A stretch of 64,000 nt of DNA from the NCBI RefSeq assembly GCF_024158035.1, contig NZ_JAMZEK010000003.1, positions 124,001 to 188,000 on the forward strand, read 5' to 3'. Below are positions 45,474-57,022 of this stretch, piece after piece. A program made the position numbers and the translations under genes. The notes below the pieces were generated by a model. That model saw only the letters and a program-made list of their open reading frames with translations. It made no database searches and was not told the origin of the DNA. How positions within the stretch are numbered: the first letter of the stretch is position 1; every line of letters starts with the position of its first letter. The DNA is from Dyella lutea (GTDB lineage: Bacteria; Pseudomonadota; Gammaproteobacteria; Xanthomonadales; Rhodanobacteraceae).

Positions 45474-45548
45474 GGGTGCTTAGCTCAGCGGTAGAGCGTC
45501 GCCCTTACAAGGCGAGGGTCGTAGGTTCGATCCCTACAGCACCCACCA
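45474..45548 (+). tRNA. tRNA-Val (TAC)
   Basis: A 75-base cloverleaf with encoded CCA. Acceptor GGGTGCT/AGCACCC, anticodon stem TCGCC/GGCGA, loop CTTACAA giving TAC. It lies 20 bases after hupB with no terminator between, so read-through from the hupB promoter is likely. Confidence 0.96.
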
Positions 45549-45558
45549 GAAAACATGC

Positions 45559-45635
45559 GGAGCGGTAGTTCAGTCGGTTAGAATGCTGGCCTGTCACGCC
45601 GGAGGTCGCGGGTTCGAGTCCCGTCCGCTCCGCCA
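45559..45635 (+). tRNA. tRNA-Asp (GTC), copy 1
   Basis: A 77-base cloverleaf with encoded CCA. Acceptor GGAGCGG/CCGCTCC, anticodon stem CTGGC/GCCGG, loop CTGTCAC giving GTC. It is identical base for base to the minus-strand copy at 57569-57645. Confidence 0.96.
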
Positions 45636-45642
45636 GAGTTAG

Positions 45643-45673
45643 CAAGGGCGCCCGCGTGGCGCCCTTGTCATTT
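45643..45673 (+). terminator. Terminator after tRNA-Asp
   Basis: CAAGGGCGC (45643-45651) pairs with GCGCCCTTG (45659-45667), followed by TCATTT. Moderate terminator before ppiD. Confidence 0.7.
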
Positions 45674-45719
45674 GAGCACCGCGCCTCGCGCGCCGAACAC
45701 GATCCTCGGGAACATCTCC

Positions 45720-47624
45720 ATGCTGCAGGCTCTGCGTAACAAGATGCACGGATGGCCGTCCATCGTCATTCTGGGTGTCGCTGTCTTTGCCATGTCGTTC
45801 TTTGGCATCGAGTCCTACTTCATGTCGCGCAACGACACGTTTGTCGCGAAGGTGGGCAAGCAGGAAATCAGCCAGCAGCAGTTCCAGAATCGCCTGAACC
45901 AGGCCCGGCAGACGGCCAGCCAGCAGCAGGGCGACAACTTCGACGGGAGCATCTTCGAGCAGCCGGCAACCAAGCTGGCGATCCTGAACCAGCTTATCGA
46001 CGAGAAGCTGCTTGAACAGGCAAACAGCGATCTCGGCATCGTGGTTCCAAGCCAGGCGCTGCGTGATTTCATCTCGGCGATTCCGGCGTTCCAGCTTGAT
46101 GGAAAATTCGATGCGACCACCTATCGCACCGTGCTGTCGATGCAGGGCAAAACCCCGGAGATGTTCCAGGGCGAGGTGCAGGCATCGCTGGAGCCGTCAT
46201 TGATTCCCGATGCGATCACGGCCGGTACGATCGTCACTGCGGCCGACGTGGATCGCTTCATCAATCTGCGCCTGCAGCGGCGAGATGTCCGTTACGCCCA
46301 GTTGCCTCAGCCGAAGATCGACGACGCGCCGGTGACCAGCGCCCAGGCCCAGGCGTACTACGACCAGCACAAGGACCAGTTCGGCATCCCCGAGCAGGTC
46401 TCCTTGCAGTACATCGAGGTCAACGAGGCGGATCTGAAGCCAGCGGCCACGCCTTCGGACGACGACCTGCGCAAGCGCTACCAGGATGAAAAAGCGAAGT
46501 TCGTGCAGCCCGAGCAGCGGCTGGTCTCGCACATCCTGGTCAATGTTCCGAAGAATGCCACGCCGGACCAGCAGAAGGCGGCTCTGGCCAAGGCAAAGAA
46601 GATCGCTGCGGAGGCCACACCCGCCGATTTCGCCAAGCTTGCGCAGCAGGATTCGGATGACCTCGGCTCGAAGCGCCAGGGCGGTGATCTCGGTTGGCTG
46701 GAGAAGGGCGTGACCACGCCTGCGTTTGACGAAGCCATGTTCAAGATGCAGAAGGGCCAGATCTCGCAGCCGGTGCTGTCTGACGAGGGCTACCACATCA
46801 TCTGGCTGCGCGATGTGCGCAGCGGAGTCGCCAAGCCATTCGAGCAAGTGCGGGACGAGTTGCTCAAGGAGGCGGAGGCCGGCTCCAAGGATCGCGTCTA
46901 CAACGACCTGGCTGGCAAGCTCACCGACAAGACCTATCAGAGCCCATCCTCGCTGGAACCGGCGGCGCAGGAGCTGGGCCTGAAGATCCAGTCGACCCCG
47001 CTGTTCTCGCGGGCAGGGGGGCCGGGTATCGCAGCCGATCCGAAGGTACTCAAGGCTGCTTTCAGCGACGATGTCCTGGCCCAGGGCAACAACTCCAATC
47101 TGATCGAGCTCGGTACCGGGCATGCCGTGGTGATTCGTGTCGACAAGCATGTGGCCGCATCCACCAAGCCGCTGGCCGAAGTCGAGGATGCCGTTCGTCA
47201 GAAGGTGATCGCGCAGCGCGAGTCCGCGGCGGCGAAGAAGCAGGCGGATGCTCTGCTCGCACGTCTCGAGAAGGGGGAGTCGCTCGATACGGTGGCGGAC
47301 TCAGTGGGTGCGAAAGTCCAGAAGGTCGACGGCGTCATGCGGGCCCAGCCGAGCCTGTTGCCCGCGCTGGAGAAGAAGGCGTTCCTGATACCGCGTCCGC
47401 AGTCGGGCAAGCCCGAGTACACCGAAGTCGAGCTGGACGACGGCAGTTTTGCCCTGCTCGCCCTGGACAAGGTGGAGGGGGCGGACATGAGCAAGATCCG
47501 CCCTGAGGAGCGCGAGATGCTGCGCGGCCAGATGGTCAAGGCCTACGGCGCGGAGGCGACACAGGAGTTCATCGGTCAGCTCAGGTCCCGAACTGAAATC
47601 ACCATCTTCAAGGACCGGCTCTAA
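45720..47624 (+). CDS. ppiD: Periplasmic peptidyl-prolyl isomerase/chaperone PpiD
   Basis: A 634-residue protein anchored by one N-terminal transmembrane helix (about 11-34, SIVILGVAVFAMSFFGIESYF). A SurA-like N-terminal chaperone region (about 40-210) is followed by a parvulin domain (about 270-365; RLVSHILVNVP, GGDLGWLEKGVTTPAFDEAMF, EGYHIIWL) and a helical C terminus. It helps outer-membrane and exported proteins fold at the translocon. ATG at 45720 follows GGGAA; an upstream in-frame TTG overlaps the terminator and is unlikely. Confidence 0.94.
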   Translation: MLQALRNKMHGWPSIVILGVAVFAMSFFGIESYFMSRNDTFVAKVGKQEISQQQFQNRLNQARQTASQQQGDNFDGSIFEQPATKLAILNQLIDEKLLEQANSDLGIVVPSQALRDFISAIPAFQLDGKFDATTYRTVLSMQGKTPEMFQGEVQASLEPSLIPDAITAGTIVTAADVDRFINLRLQRRDVRYAQLPQPKIDDAPVTSAQAQAYYDQHKDQFGIPEQVSLQYIEVNEADLKPAATPSDDDLRKRYQDEKAKFVQPEQRLVSHILVNVPKNATPDQQKAALAKAKKIAAEATPADFAKLAQQDSDDLGSKRQGGDLGWLEKGVTTPAFDEAMFKMQKGQISQPVLSDEGYHIIWLRDVRSGVAKPFEQVRDELLKEAEAGSKDRVYNDLAGKLTDKTYQSPSSLEPAAQELGLKIQSTPLFSRAGGPGIAADPKVLKAAFSDDVLAQGNNSNLIELGTGHAVVIRVDKHVAASTKPLAEVEDAVRQKVIAQRESAAAKKQADALLARLEKGESLDTVADSVGAKVQKVDGVMRAQPSLLPALEKKAFLIPRPQSGKPEYTEVELDDGSFALLALDKVEGADMSKIRPEEREMLRGQMVKAYGAEATQEFIGQLRSRTEITIFKDRL

Positions 47625-47654
47625 TCCCTTGAGGGGAGCTTGAACCGGAAAAGC

Positions 47655-47686
47655 AGAAGCGGCCTCTTGGCCGCTTCTTTTTTTTG
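47655..47686 (+). terminator. Rho-independent terminator after ppiD
   Basis: AGAAGCGGCC (47655-47664) pairs with GGCCGCTTCT (47669-47678), followed by eight T. It may also serve the converging mltD. Confidence 0.92.
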
Positions 47687-47702
47687 GCGACGGATTTCGA
47701 AG

Positions 47703-48869
47703 CTAGTTGCCGGTTGGCTCCAGGCGAAGCGTCTGTCCTGGATGGATCCGGTTGCCGTGCAGCGCATTCCACTGCGCCAGCTGTCGTACCGATAGGCCGT
47801 ACTTGTGTGCGATCTCCCAGAGGCTCTCTCCCCTGCGGACAGTGTGTTCCATCGGATGCAGCGGAGGAGGGGCATCTGCCGCGGCGCCCGCTTTGCGCAT
47901 GGCATCGACGAATTGGTCGACGCGATTGCCCGGCAGCATCAGTGAACTGGCATGTGCCGGATCGATGCGGTTGTCGAGAAATCCGGCGTTGTAACGGCGC
48001 AATGCGTCCACCGACATGCCGGCATGCGCGGCGGCTGTGCTGACCGTCATCGGGTGTTCGACGGGCACTGCCACCAGGTGCTCGTCCTCGGGAAGTGTCG
48101 GTAGTTTGACCTCAAATCGCGCAGGCTCCCGGACCACGCAGGCGATGGCGAGCAGCTTGATCAGATGCTCCCGGGTGACCCGCCTGACCGGCAGCTGCGG
48201 GATTACCGGGCTGGGTGATGGCATGCCGTGGGCGGCCACGAGCCTCCGCACCGAGAACTCCCCGGCGTTGAATGCGTAATCGACCAAGCGCCAGTCGCCG
48301 AACTGTTGGTAGTAGCGATGCAGCATGGTCATGACGGCTTCGGTGGATGCTTCGACGTCCATGCGTCCGTCGAAATGGCGGCTGACCCTCAGTCCGAGCG
48401 TGCCCGCCGTCGCCGGTACGATCTGCCACATTCCGCCAGGTTGTCCGCCGTGTCCGTGCACTGGGCGATAGCGGCTTTCCACCCACGGCAACAGCACGAA
48501 CTCGCCAGCGACATCGTGCTTGGCGGCAATGGACTGAATGAAGCGCAGCCGCGGCAGGGAAGACTGCAGGTGATGCTCGAAACCTGCCCTGTTCGCGGTG
48601 AAGCGTCTGGCCCAATGTTCGATGGCCGGGTCGCCATCGCAGTCGTCCATGGCGAAGCTGGCCCGGAGAGCTGTCCACAGGTCGGCAGGTTGCTGCTGGT
48701 CTTCCGGTGGTGCCTGCGCGGCAGAGGGCGGCGTGGCATCAGCGCTCGGGACCGGTGGCCGCACGGCTGGACGTTTTGGCGGCGCGGGAGGGATGACCGC
48801 ACAGGAGGCCAGCAGCATAGTTGCCAGCGGGACGAGCCGGCGGACGCGTCTTTCCAATGATGGCCTCAT
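47703..48869 (-). CDS. mltD: MltD-like membrane-bound lytic murein transglycosylase (lipoprotein)
   Basis: A 388-residue lipoprotein. The lipobox is LLASC (Cys near residue 23), then a Pro-rich linker. The SLT transglycosylase domain (about 105-225) has the catalytic Glu in LPWVESRYRP and the GGMWQIVPATAGTLGL and YAFNAGE motifs. One C-terminal LysM domain is clear (HTVRRGESLWEIAHKYGLSVRQL); E. coli MltD has two. The start ATG overlaps the gloB stop (ATGA). It cleaves peptidoglycan with anhydro-muramic ends. Confidence 0.92.
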   Translation of the reverse strand: MRPSLERRVRRLVPLATMLLASCAVIPPAPPKRPAVRPPVPSADATPPSAAQAPPEDQQQPADLWTALRASFAMDDCDGDPAIEHWARRFTANRAGFEHHLQSSLPRLRFIQSIAAKHDVAGEFVLLPWVESRYRPVHGHGGQPGGMWQIVPATAGTLGLRVSRHFDGRMDVEASTEAVMTMLHRYYQQFGDWRLVDYAFNAGEFSVRRLVAAHGMPSPSPVIPQLPVRRVTREHLIKLLAIACVVREPARFEVKLPTLPEDEHLVAVPVEHPMTVSTAAAHAGMSVDALRRYNAGFLDNRIDPAHASSLMLPGNRVDQFVDAMRKAGAAADAPPPLHPMEHTVRRGESLWEIAHKYGLSVRQLAQWNALHGNRIHPGQTLRLEPTGN

Positions 48870-49633
48870 CCCCGGAAATGGTCCTTGGCCTGTCGCAGGG
48901 CGGCGAAGCGCCCGACGCGGTCGCTTGCTGCCGCGCCGTTCCGCTCGCCCCAGCGCACCAGGGCCGGACGATCGATTCGAAGGAAGGGGTTGGTCTCCAG
49001 CTCTCGTGCCAGCGGCACCGGCAGGGTGGGCAGAGACAGGCCGCGAAGCCTGGCTACCTCGGCGAGTCGTTCGGCCAGATCGGGATTCTCCGGGTCCACC
49101 TCGAGGGCAAAGCGCCCATTCGATGCCGTGTACTCATGCGCACAGCAGACCTGGGTGACTCCGGGCAGCGCAGACAGGCGGTCGAGCGAAGCAAGCATCT
49201 GCTCCGGACTGCCCTCGAACAGCCGCCCACAACCGAGGCTGAAAAGCGTGTCGCCGCAGAAGAGCCAGCCCGCACCGACATAGGCGATGTGGCTCAGGGT
49301 GTGCCCGGGAACCGCAAGTACCTCCAGACGAAGATCCGGCCCGCACAGTTCCACCACGTCGCCATCGGCGACTCGCTGGTTGACATGATCGATTCGTGGG
49401 TCGTTCGGCGCATGGATCTCCACCGGATGGGACTGCTGCAATCGCGCCACTCCGCCAATATGGTCCGGGTGGTGGTGGGTCAGCAGGATGGCGCGCAGCG
49501 CGAGGCCATGCTCTGCCAGGGCCTTTTCCACCACGTCGGCGTCACCGGGGTCGACCACCGCTGCGCGTCCCTGGTCGTCATGCATCAGCCAGATGTAGTT
49601 GTCGGCCAGGGCCGGTAGCGCCATCAGATGCAA
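48866..49633 (-). CDS. gloB: Hydroxyacylglutathione hydrolase (glyoxalase II)
   Basis: A 255-residue metallo-beta-lactamase-fold enzyme that hydrolyses S-lactoylglutathione in methylglyoxal detoxification. The dinuclear metal motif is THHHPDHIGG, with further ligands in VPGHTLSH, FCGDTLFSLGCGRLFEG and CCAHEYT. TTG at 49633 is taken as start: on the minus strand GGAG lies six bases before it, and MHLMALPALADNYIW aligns with the normal GloB N terminus. The next ATG (49624) would be 15 bases from that site. Confidence 0.95.
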   Translation of the reverse strand: MHLMALPALADNYIWLMHDDQGRAAVVDPGDADVVEKALAEHGLALRAILLTHHHPDHIGGVARLQQSHPVEIHAPNDPRIDHVNQRVADGDVVELCGPDLRLEVLAVPGHTLSHIAYVGAGWLFCGDTLFSLGCGRLFEGSPEQMLASLDRLSALPGVTQVCCAHEYTASNGRFALEVDPENPDLAERLAEVARLRGLSLPTLPVPLARELETNPFLRIDRPALVRWGERNGAAASDRVGRFAALRQAKDHFRG

Positions 49634-49817
49634 AGCTGTCTCCAGGCAGGGCGTATGTGCTCTCCGAAGCGGATGGCAGCAAGGCCGGGCCGCCGACTAT
49701 AGCCTCGGAGCGGAGGGGCGCTCGTTAGTCGGGCGTTAACTCCTGCTCGTCGCGTGCAGCTGCCGGTCAGGGCGGTCAACCGCTACACTGCGACCGATAA
49801 GTCCACAGGTGTATCGC

Positions 49818-50498
49818 ATGTCCGCTGCCTTCCCTGACATCTATGCCAGCGCGCCGTTGCGGCGCCTGCTGGACGATGAGGTGCGCGGACTGACTCCCGA
49901 CCTGCAACGTTGTCGGGGCGATCACGGCCTGTTGGTGTCGGCCATCGAACAGGATCAGCTGCCGGCTGTGCCGATGTTGTCCTGCTGGACCCGGCTCGCC
50001 GTGGCTGGAACGCGTTACAGCGGCGATATCGCCGGGCGTAGCGACGAATCGTTGCCTTTTCTGGATGATGCGTTCGAGCTGGTTGTCCTCAGGCATGCGT
50101 TGGAAGCTGCTACGGCGCCGATGGCCCTGCTGGACGAGTCGCTGCGGGTCCTGGCACCGGGGGGAATGATCGCCGTCAGCGGGCTTCATCCCCTCAGCCT
50201 GTGGCTGCCCTGGCTCGCTTGGCGGACGCGTCGGCAGGCCCTGCGCCTCCACATGCCGTTGCAGCTAGGTGAGTGGTTGCGGCGACGTGACATGCAGGTG
50301 GAATGCGTGCGGCGACTGGGGCCTGTATGGCCGCTGGCCGATGCCGCGGCCGGCCTCGGCGATGCCTTGGGCGGAGGGTACGTCCTGATGGCCCGCAAGC
50401 GTCGGCGGGTAGCCGCGCCATTGCGGTTGGTGCCGCGGCCGATTCGCGCGCCGGTCGATGGGCGACTGGCTCCCGGTGCCCGGCGGAACATCGCCTGA
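49818..50498 (+). CDS. SAM-dependent methyltransferase-like protein (YafS-like)
   Basis: A 226-residue protein with weak class I methyltransferase features: an acidic-hydrophobic strand [37 protein letters not shown] (motifs after the SAM loop, given here in part), but no clear GxGxG loop. In E. coli yafS occupies the same place between gloB and rnhA, so it is probably the orthologue. Residues after 190 are basic and Pro/Arg-rich. ATG at 49818 is preferred; a GTG three codons upstream is also in frame. Confidence 0.7.
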   Translation: MSAAFPDIYASAPLRRLLDDEVRGLTPDLQRCRGDHGLLVSAIEQDQLPAVPMLSCWTRLAVAGTRYSGDIAGRSDESLPFLDDAFELVVLRHALEAATAPMALLDESLRVLAPGGMIAVSGLHPLSLWLPWLAWRTRRQALRLHMPLQLGEWLRRRDMQVECVRRLGPVWPLADAAAGLGDALGGGYVLMARKRRRVAAPLRLVPRPIRAPVDGRLAPGARRNIA

Positions 50499-50527
50499 GC
50501 AACCCGAGAAAAAAAAGAGGAAACGTT

Positions 50528-50971
50528 TTGACGCAAGTGGAAGCATTCACCGATGGCGCCTGCCTCGGGAACCCGGGGCCGGGTGGCTGGGCGGCGCTGC
50601 TGCGCGCCAAGGGCAAGGAGCGCATGCTTGCCGACGGCGAGCCGGACACCACCAACAACCGGATGGAGCTGATGGCTGCGATCGCCGCGCTGGAGGCTCT
50701 GAGCCGGCCCTGTATCGTCGACCTGACCACCGATTCGCGCTACGTCATGCAGGGCATCGAGCAGTGGGTGCCGAAGTGGCGCGCCAATGGTTGGCGTACC
50801 GCTGATCGCAAGCCGGTCAAGAACCAGGATCTCTGGGTACGTCTGTCCGATGCTGCGGCCCGCCATACGGTTCGCTGGCACTGGGTGCGCGGGCACAACG
50901 GGCATGCAGAGAACGAGCGTGTCGACGAAGCAGCGCGGGAGCAGGCCGAGCAGCACAGGAGGCGCGCATGA
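50528..50971 (+). CDS. rnhA: Ribonuclease HI
   Basis: A 147-residue endonuclease for RNA in RNA-DNA hybrids. Catalytic acids are in [16 protein letters not shown] (Asp), [10 protein letters not shown] (Glu), [10 protein letters not shown] (Asp) and ENERVDEAA (Asp). The start is TTG at 50528: AGAGGAAA lies about six bases upstream and the resulting [10 protein letters not shown] lines up with E. coli MLKQVEIFTDG. No ATG fits. The stop overlaps dnaQ (ATGA). Confidence 0.95.
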   Translation: MTQVEAFTDGACLGNPGPGGWAALLRAKGKERMLADGEPDTTNNRMELMAAIAALEALSRPCIVDLTTDSRYVMQGIEQWVPKWRANGWRTADRKPVKNQDLWVRLSDAAARHTVRWHWVRGHNGHAENERVDEAAREQAEQHRRRA

Positions 50972-51687
50972 GGCAGGTCGTGCTGGATACCGAGACAACT
51001 GGCCTCGAGGTGCGTCAAGGACACCGGCTGATCGAGATCGCCTGCCTGGAGATGGTGGAGCGTCGACTGACCGGGCGCCGTTACCAGACCTATCTGAATC
51101 CGGATCGCGCGATAGACGAGGGCGCGCGTCAGGTCACCGGCATCGAGGATGACTTCCTGCTGGACAAGCCGCGGTTCGCCGACGTGGTCGGGGAGTTCCT
51201 GGCCTTCATCGAAGGCGCCGAACTGATCATCCACAACGCCGCGTTCGACCTGGCCTTCCTGAATGCCGAGCTGGCACGACTCCCCGGCGATCCGGGGACG
51301 ATCGGTGATCGATGTTCCGTGCTCGACACCCTGGCGATGGCGCGCGAGCGCTATCCCGGCCAGCGCAACAGCCTGGATGCCTTGTGCAAACGTCTCGGTG
51401 TGGACAATTCCGCCCGCGAACTCCATGGCGGCCTGATCGACTGCCAGTTGCTGGCAGACGTCTATATCGCCATGACCTCGGGTCAGGTTGCGCTCGATCT
51501 CGGCTTCGAGAAAGCGTCCGAGGAACAGCAGACCGTCGTCGTGGCGCCAGTGGTGCTTTCGCGTCGCCCGCGGATACTGCGGGCCGGGCCCGAGGAGTTG
51601 GCTGCGCACGAAAAACGGCTGGATGGCCTGGACAAGAGCGCCGGGGGAACCAGCCTATGGCGCCGCGAAGCCGCCGCTACCGTCTGA
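50968..51687 (+). CDS. dnaQ: DNA polymerase III epsilon subunit (proofreading exonuclease)
   Basis: A 239-residue DEDDh exonuclease. Exo I is VLDTETTG, Exo II is [14 protein letters not shown], and Exo III is AHG-like [15 protein letters not shown]. The C-terminal tail (after about 185) would bind the polymerase alpha subunit. Coupled to rnhA by an ATGA overlap; in E. coli the two genes are divergent neighbours. Confidence 0.96.
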   Translation: MRQVVLDTETTGLEVRQGHRLIEIACLEMVERRLTGRRYQTYLNPDRAIDEGARQVTGIEDDFLLDKPRFADVVGEFLAFIEGAELIIHNAAFDLAFLNAELARLPGDPGTIGDRCSVLDTLAMARERYPGQRNSLDALCKRLGVDNSARELHGGLIDCQLLADVYIAMTSGQVALDLGFEKASEEQQTVVVAPVVLSRRPRILRAGPEELAAHEKRLDGLDKSAGGTSLWRREAAATV

Positions 51688-51692
51688 CCCAG

Positions 51693-52394
51693 TCAGCGCA
51701 AGCGGATGAGGATCGCGGTGAGGTTGTCGTTGCCGCCCGCATCGAGACCGGCCAACAGCAGATGATCCACGCACTCCTGCGCGGCCAGGTCGCTTCGTTG
51801 AACCAGACCGGCCAGGGATGCCGTGTCGACGCCATCGGTCAGGCCGTCGGTGCATAGCAGGAAGGCGTGGCCAGGGCACTGCTGACCGCCGGCGACTCCT
51901 ATGTGCAATTGCCCGGCGGCGGTGATCCCCAGCGCCTGGGTCAGCACGTTGCGCTGCGGGTGTCGCGCTGCAAGCTCCGGATCGAGCCGGCCAGTGCTGA
52001 CCAGTTCCTGCACCAGCGAGTGGTCGTGACTGATCAAGCGGAACGCCCCGGCCGACTGGTAGATGCGGCTGTCGCCGACCCAGGCCACGTCATAGGCTTC
52101 ATCGTGCAGGTGGAGGGCAGCCAGCGTCGTTCCCATGGGTAGCGTGTCGCGACGTCGATAAGCGTGTTGTTCCAGCTGTTCCGCCGCGAGCCGGACCGCG
52201 TCGTGCAGCGGCTGCCCGAGGCGGATCTGCTCGACCACCGCATCGCGGGCGAGCGCGGCCGCAACCTCACCGTGCTGGTGCCCACCCATCCCATCGGCAA
52301 CAAGGAACAGCCCGAGGTCGGGATCGGCGTAGTAGGTGTCCTCGTTGCGCGTGCGGCGCAGGCCGACGTGGGTTCCGTGTCCGAATTCGATCAT
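51693..52394 (-). CDS. PP2C-family serine/threonine protein phosphatase
   Basis: A 233-residue Stp1/PrpC-type metal-dependent phosphatase. Metal-binding motifs: RTRNEDTYY, FLVADGMGGHQHGEVAA, LPMGTTLAALHL, VAWVGDSRIY, LLCTDGLTDGV and GGNDNLTAILI. All expected aspartates are present. Usually paired with a Hanks-type kinase, which is not adjacent here. ATG at 52394 (MIEFGHGTHVG) matches the family start. It converges with dnaQ. Confidence 0.94.
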   Translation of the reverse strand: MIEFGHGTHVGLRRTRNEDTYYADPDLGLFLVADGMGGHQHGEVAAALARDAVVEQIRLGQPLHDAVRLAAEQLEQHAYRRRDTLPMGTTLAALHLHDEAYDVAWVGDSRIYQSAGAFRLISHDHSLVQELVSTGRLDPELAARHPQRNVLTQALGITAAGQLHIGVAGGQQCPGHAFLLCTDGLTDGVDTASLAGLVQRSDLAAQECVDHLLLAGLDAGGNDNLTAILIRLR

Positions 52395-52505
52395 GGGGGC
52401 GGGTGGTGGCTGACCGGCGCAGCATGCCGGATGCATCCCCAGTTGTCACGGCGCTCATGCCTGCGTATCATTACTGGCTCACGCCAACCACCGCGTGCCC
52501 CTTTC

Positions 52506-52595
<90 letters not shown>

Positions 52596-52601
52596 ATTGA
52601 A

Positions 52602-52634
52602 AGGCCCCGCAGCGATGCGGGGCTTTTTCATTTG
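52602..52634 (+). terminator. Rho-independent terminator after tRNA-Ser
   Basis: GCCCCGC (52604-52610) pairs with GCGGGGC (52617-52623), followed by TTTTTCATTT. Confidence 0.9.
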
Positions 52635-52649
52635 GGCTCAATCGAAGCG

Positions 52650-53402
52650 TCACACCTCCGCAGGGGCGGCCGGAGGCGTGTGTTTGCGATCGCTCGCGAT
52701 TGATCGAGCCTGGCTCAGCTGCTGCAGCCGGTGGATCTTTCCCACCTGCGCCGGGGTGCCCAGTGGTGCGGTGAGGGCCGGAGACACCAGGGCCACCAGG
52801 CGGGCGAGCAGCTCGGTGTCGGGGATCGGCTGGCCCATGCTCAGCTCGGCGACGAGCTCGTCCATGTCATCGGTCGCCAGCACTCCGGAGAGCGATTTGA
52901 GCGCGAAATGCAGCCGCAGGCCCAGTTCGCTGCGGGGCACGTGGGGCAGGGCGCGTGCGAATGCATCGAAAAAGCGTCCGAAGATCGGCCGGTAGTGCTG
53001 CTGAAGGTGATCGCGGATGAACGGTGAGGCGTCGCTGTAGACCCTGCCGAGCAGCCTCAGGAAAGCCGGGCCGGCGTCGGGGTCCCTCCCCAGTTGCATG
53101 GCCGGAACGAAGAGGACCCCGAGGATGGTCTCGCAATCCGGTACCTGCCCGGCAGCCTCGCAGGCGTCGAGCAGTCGCAGGCGCTCCTCATTGAGCCGGT
53201 CGAGCCGCTGGGAGAGCAGCTCGCGCAGCATGGTGTCCTTGTTGCCGAAGTGGTAGTTCACGGCCGCCAGATTGGTGCCGGCATGCGCAGTGATCTGCCG
53301 CATCGAGAGGCCCTCGTAGCCCCGATCGATGAAGAGGTGTTCTGCGGCGTCCAGCAGTCGCCGCCGGGTCTCTGCCGCCTGGTTTCCCCCGGTAGTGCGC
53401 AT
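52650..53402 (-). CDS. TetR-family transcriptional regulator (PsrA-like)
   Basis: A 250-residue regulator. The helix-turn-helix domain spans about 8-60: ETRRRLLDAAEHLFIDRGYEGLS, MRQITAHAGTNLAAVNYHFG, NKDTMLRELL. LAAVNYHFGNK and the all-helical C-terminal part resemble PsrA/CerR-type TetR proteins, some of which respond to long-chain fatty acids or acyl-CoA. The ligand is a guess. ATG at 53402 follows AGGGGC. A 22-base palindrome upstream is a candidate autoregulatory site. Confidence 0.88.
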   Translation of the reverse strand: MRTTGGNQAAETRRRLLDAAEHLFIDRGYEGLSMRQITAHAGTNLAAVNYHFGNKDTMLRELLSQRLDRLNEERLRLLDACEAAGQVPDCETILGVLFVPAMQLGRDPDAGPAFLRLLGRVYSDASPFIRDHLQQHYRPIFGRFFDAFARALPHVPRSELGLRLHFALKSLSGVLATDDMDELVAELSMGQPIPDTELLARLVALVSPALTAPLGTPAQVGKIHRLQQLSQARSIASDRKHTPPAAPAEV

Positions 53403-53445
53403 GTTGAGCCCCTGTGCCCAGATGGATCGTGCCCCCGACGCGCGT

Positions 53446-53467
53446 GCGTCAAACGCGCGTATGACGC
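53446..53467. promoter_or_regulatory. 22-base near-perfect palindrome, candidate TetR operator
   Basis: GCGTCA (53446-53451) and TGACGC (53462-53467) flank a palindromic ACGCGCGT core, with only the two A bases at 53452 and 53461 breaking symmetry (20 of 22 positions symmetric). It lies 44-65 bases before the TetR start codon. On the minus strand it contains TTGACG, so a bound repressor could cover a -35 element. Confidence 0.55.
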
Positions 53468-53529
53468 TAGTGGGCGAGCCTGACAGGCTGCAAGCTGCAC
53501 TGCACGACGTCGCGGTCATGACCGCGACG

Positions 53530-53562
53530 GAAAAGGAAAAGGGCGGGGTTGCCCCCGCCCTG
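53530..53562 (-). terminator. Rho-independent terminator after ppsA
   Basis: GGGCGGGG and CCCCGCCC (53541-53560) form the stem; on the minus strand it is followed by TTTTCCTTTT. Confidence 0.85.
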
Positions 53563-53583
53563 TTTCCAGTGCCCTGGATCGGA

Positions 53584-55956
<2,373 letters not shown>

Positions 55957-56027
55957 GGTGGATCTCCTCGGAACTCAAGTGGGGTAGTTCGGTGCGACCA
56001 GCCGAGAGCGGGTCACAAAGAACTGGT

Positions 56028-56057
56028 ATTGTCCGCTGCGGATGGTGCATGGCACAA
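56028..56057 (-). promoter_or_regulatory. Candidate ppsA promoter
   Basis: On the minus strand TTGTGC, an 18-base spacer and GACAAT. Both boxes are imperfect. It lies in the 225-base divergent region 55957-56181; for ppsR, TATACA near 56157-56162 is a possible -10 without a clear -35. Confidence 0.35.
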
Positions 56058-56181
56058 GAAGACCAATGCAATCCGTCGCCGCTCCACCTGCATACCAGTC
56101 AGCCAAGGATCAAGACACACAGCGCCTCACGCATGCGATAACGTGAGCCACCGCCCTATACAGCCACTTTCGGATCGAATC

Positions 56182-56997
56182 ATGCAGCGGACTGTTTTCT
56201 TCATTTCCGATTCAACTGGTATTACTGCCGAGACAATCGGCAACAGCATCCTGGCGCAATTCGAGGGGACGGCCTTCGACAAGCATCGCCTGCCGTTCGT
56301 GGACGACGCGAAAAAGGCCGAGGCGGCCGCGCTGCGCATCAAGACCCGATACGCGCAGACGGGACAGCGACCGATCGTGGTCAACACCATGGCAGACCGC
56401 ACCTTGTGCGATATCGTCGCGACCAGCGGAGCGCTGATGCTGGATGTGTTTGCGCCATTCATTGGTCCACTGGAGGTGGAATTGGGGGCGAAGCGGTCCG
56501 GGGCGGTGAACCGCTCGCACGGCCTGGTCGACTTCGACAAGTACGAGGCGCGCATCAATGCGACCAACTACGCGCTCACCCACGACGATGGCATCGATGT
56601 GGACTATGCCCAGGCCGATCTGATCCTGGTGGGTGTATCCCGCTCGGGCAAGACGCCGACCTGTCTCTACATGGCCTTGCATTATGGAGTTAGTGCCGCC
56701 AACTATCCGCTCACGGACGACGACCTGGACAAGCTGGAGCTACCAGTCCGCTTGCGTCCCTACAAGGACCGCCTGTTCGGCCTCACCATCGACCCCCAGC
56801 GTCTGGCGCAGATTCGCGAGCAGCGCCGCGCCAACAGTCGTTATGCCACGATCGAGCAGTGCCGCTGGGAGTTGGCGCAGGCGGAGAAGCTCATGCGTCG
56901 CGAGGCCATTCCCAGCCTCAACACCACGCATGTTTCGATCGAAGAAATCGCCAGCAAGATCTTCGAGCGTTTCGGCATCGAGCGCACCATGTTCTGA
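56182..56997 (+). CDS. ppsR: PEP synthase regulatory protein (bifunctional kinase/pyrophosphorylase, DUF299)
   Basis: A 271-residue PSRP that inactivates PEP synthase by ADP-dependent threonine phosphorylation and reactivates it by phosphorolysis. The N terminus FFISDSTGITAETIGNSIL and the P-loop GVSRSGKTPT (about 151-160) are diagnostic; SRYATIEQCRWELAQAE and the C-terminal TTHVSIEEIASKI complete the family pattern. ATG at 56182 fits. It is divergent from its target ppsA. Confidence 0.95.
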   Translation: MQRTVFFISDSTGITAETIGNSILAQFEGTAFDKHRLPFVDDAKKAEAAALRIKTRYAQTGQRPIVVNTMADRTLCDIVATSGALMLDVFAPFIGPLEVELGAKRSGAVNRSHGLVDFDKYEARINATNYALTHDDGIDVDYAQADLILVGVSRSGKTPTCLYMALHYGVSAANYPLTDDDLDKLELPVRLRPYKDRLFGLTIDPQRLAQIREQRRANSRYATIEQCRWELAQAEKLMRREAIPSLNTTHVSIEEIASKIFERFGIERTMF

Positions 56998-57022
56998 GTT
57001 TCCAGAGGAGCTTTCCGGCTGT

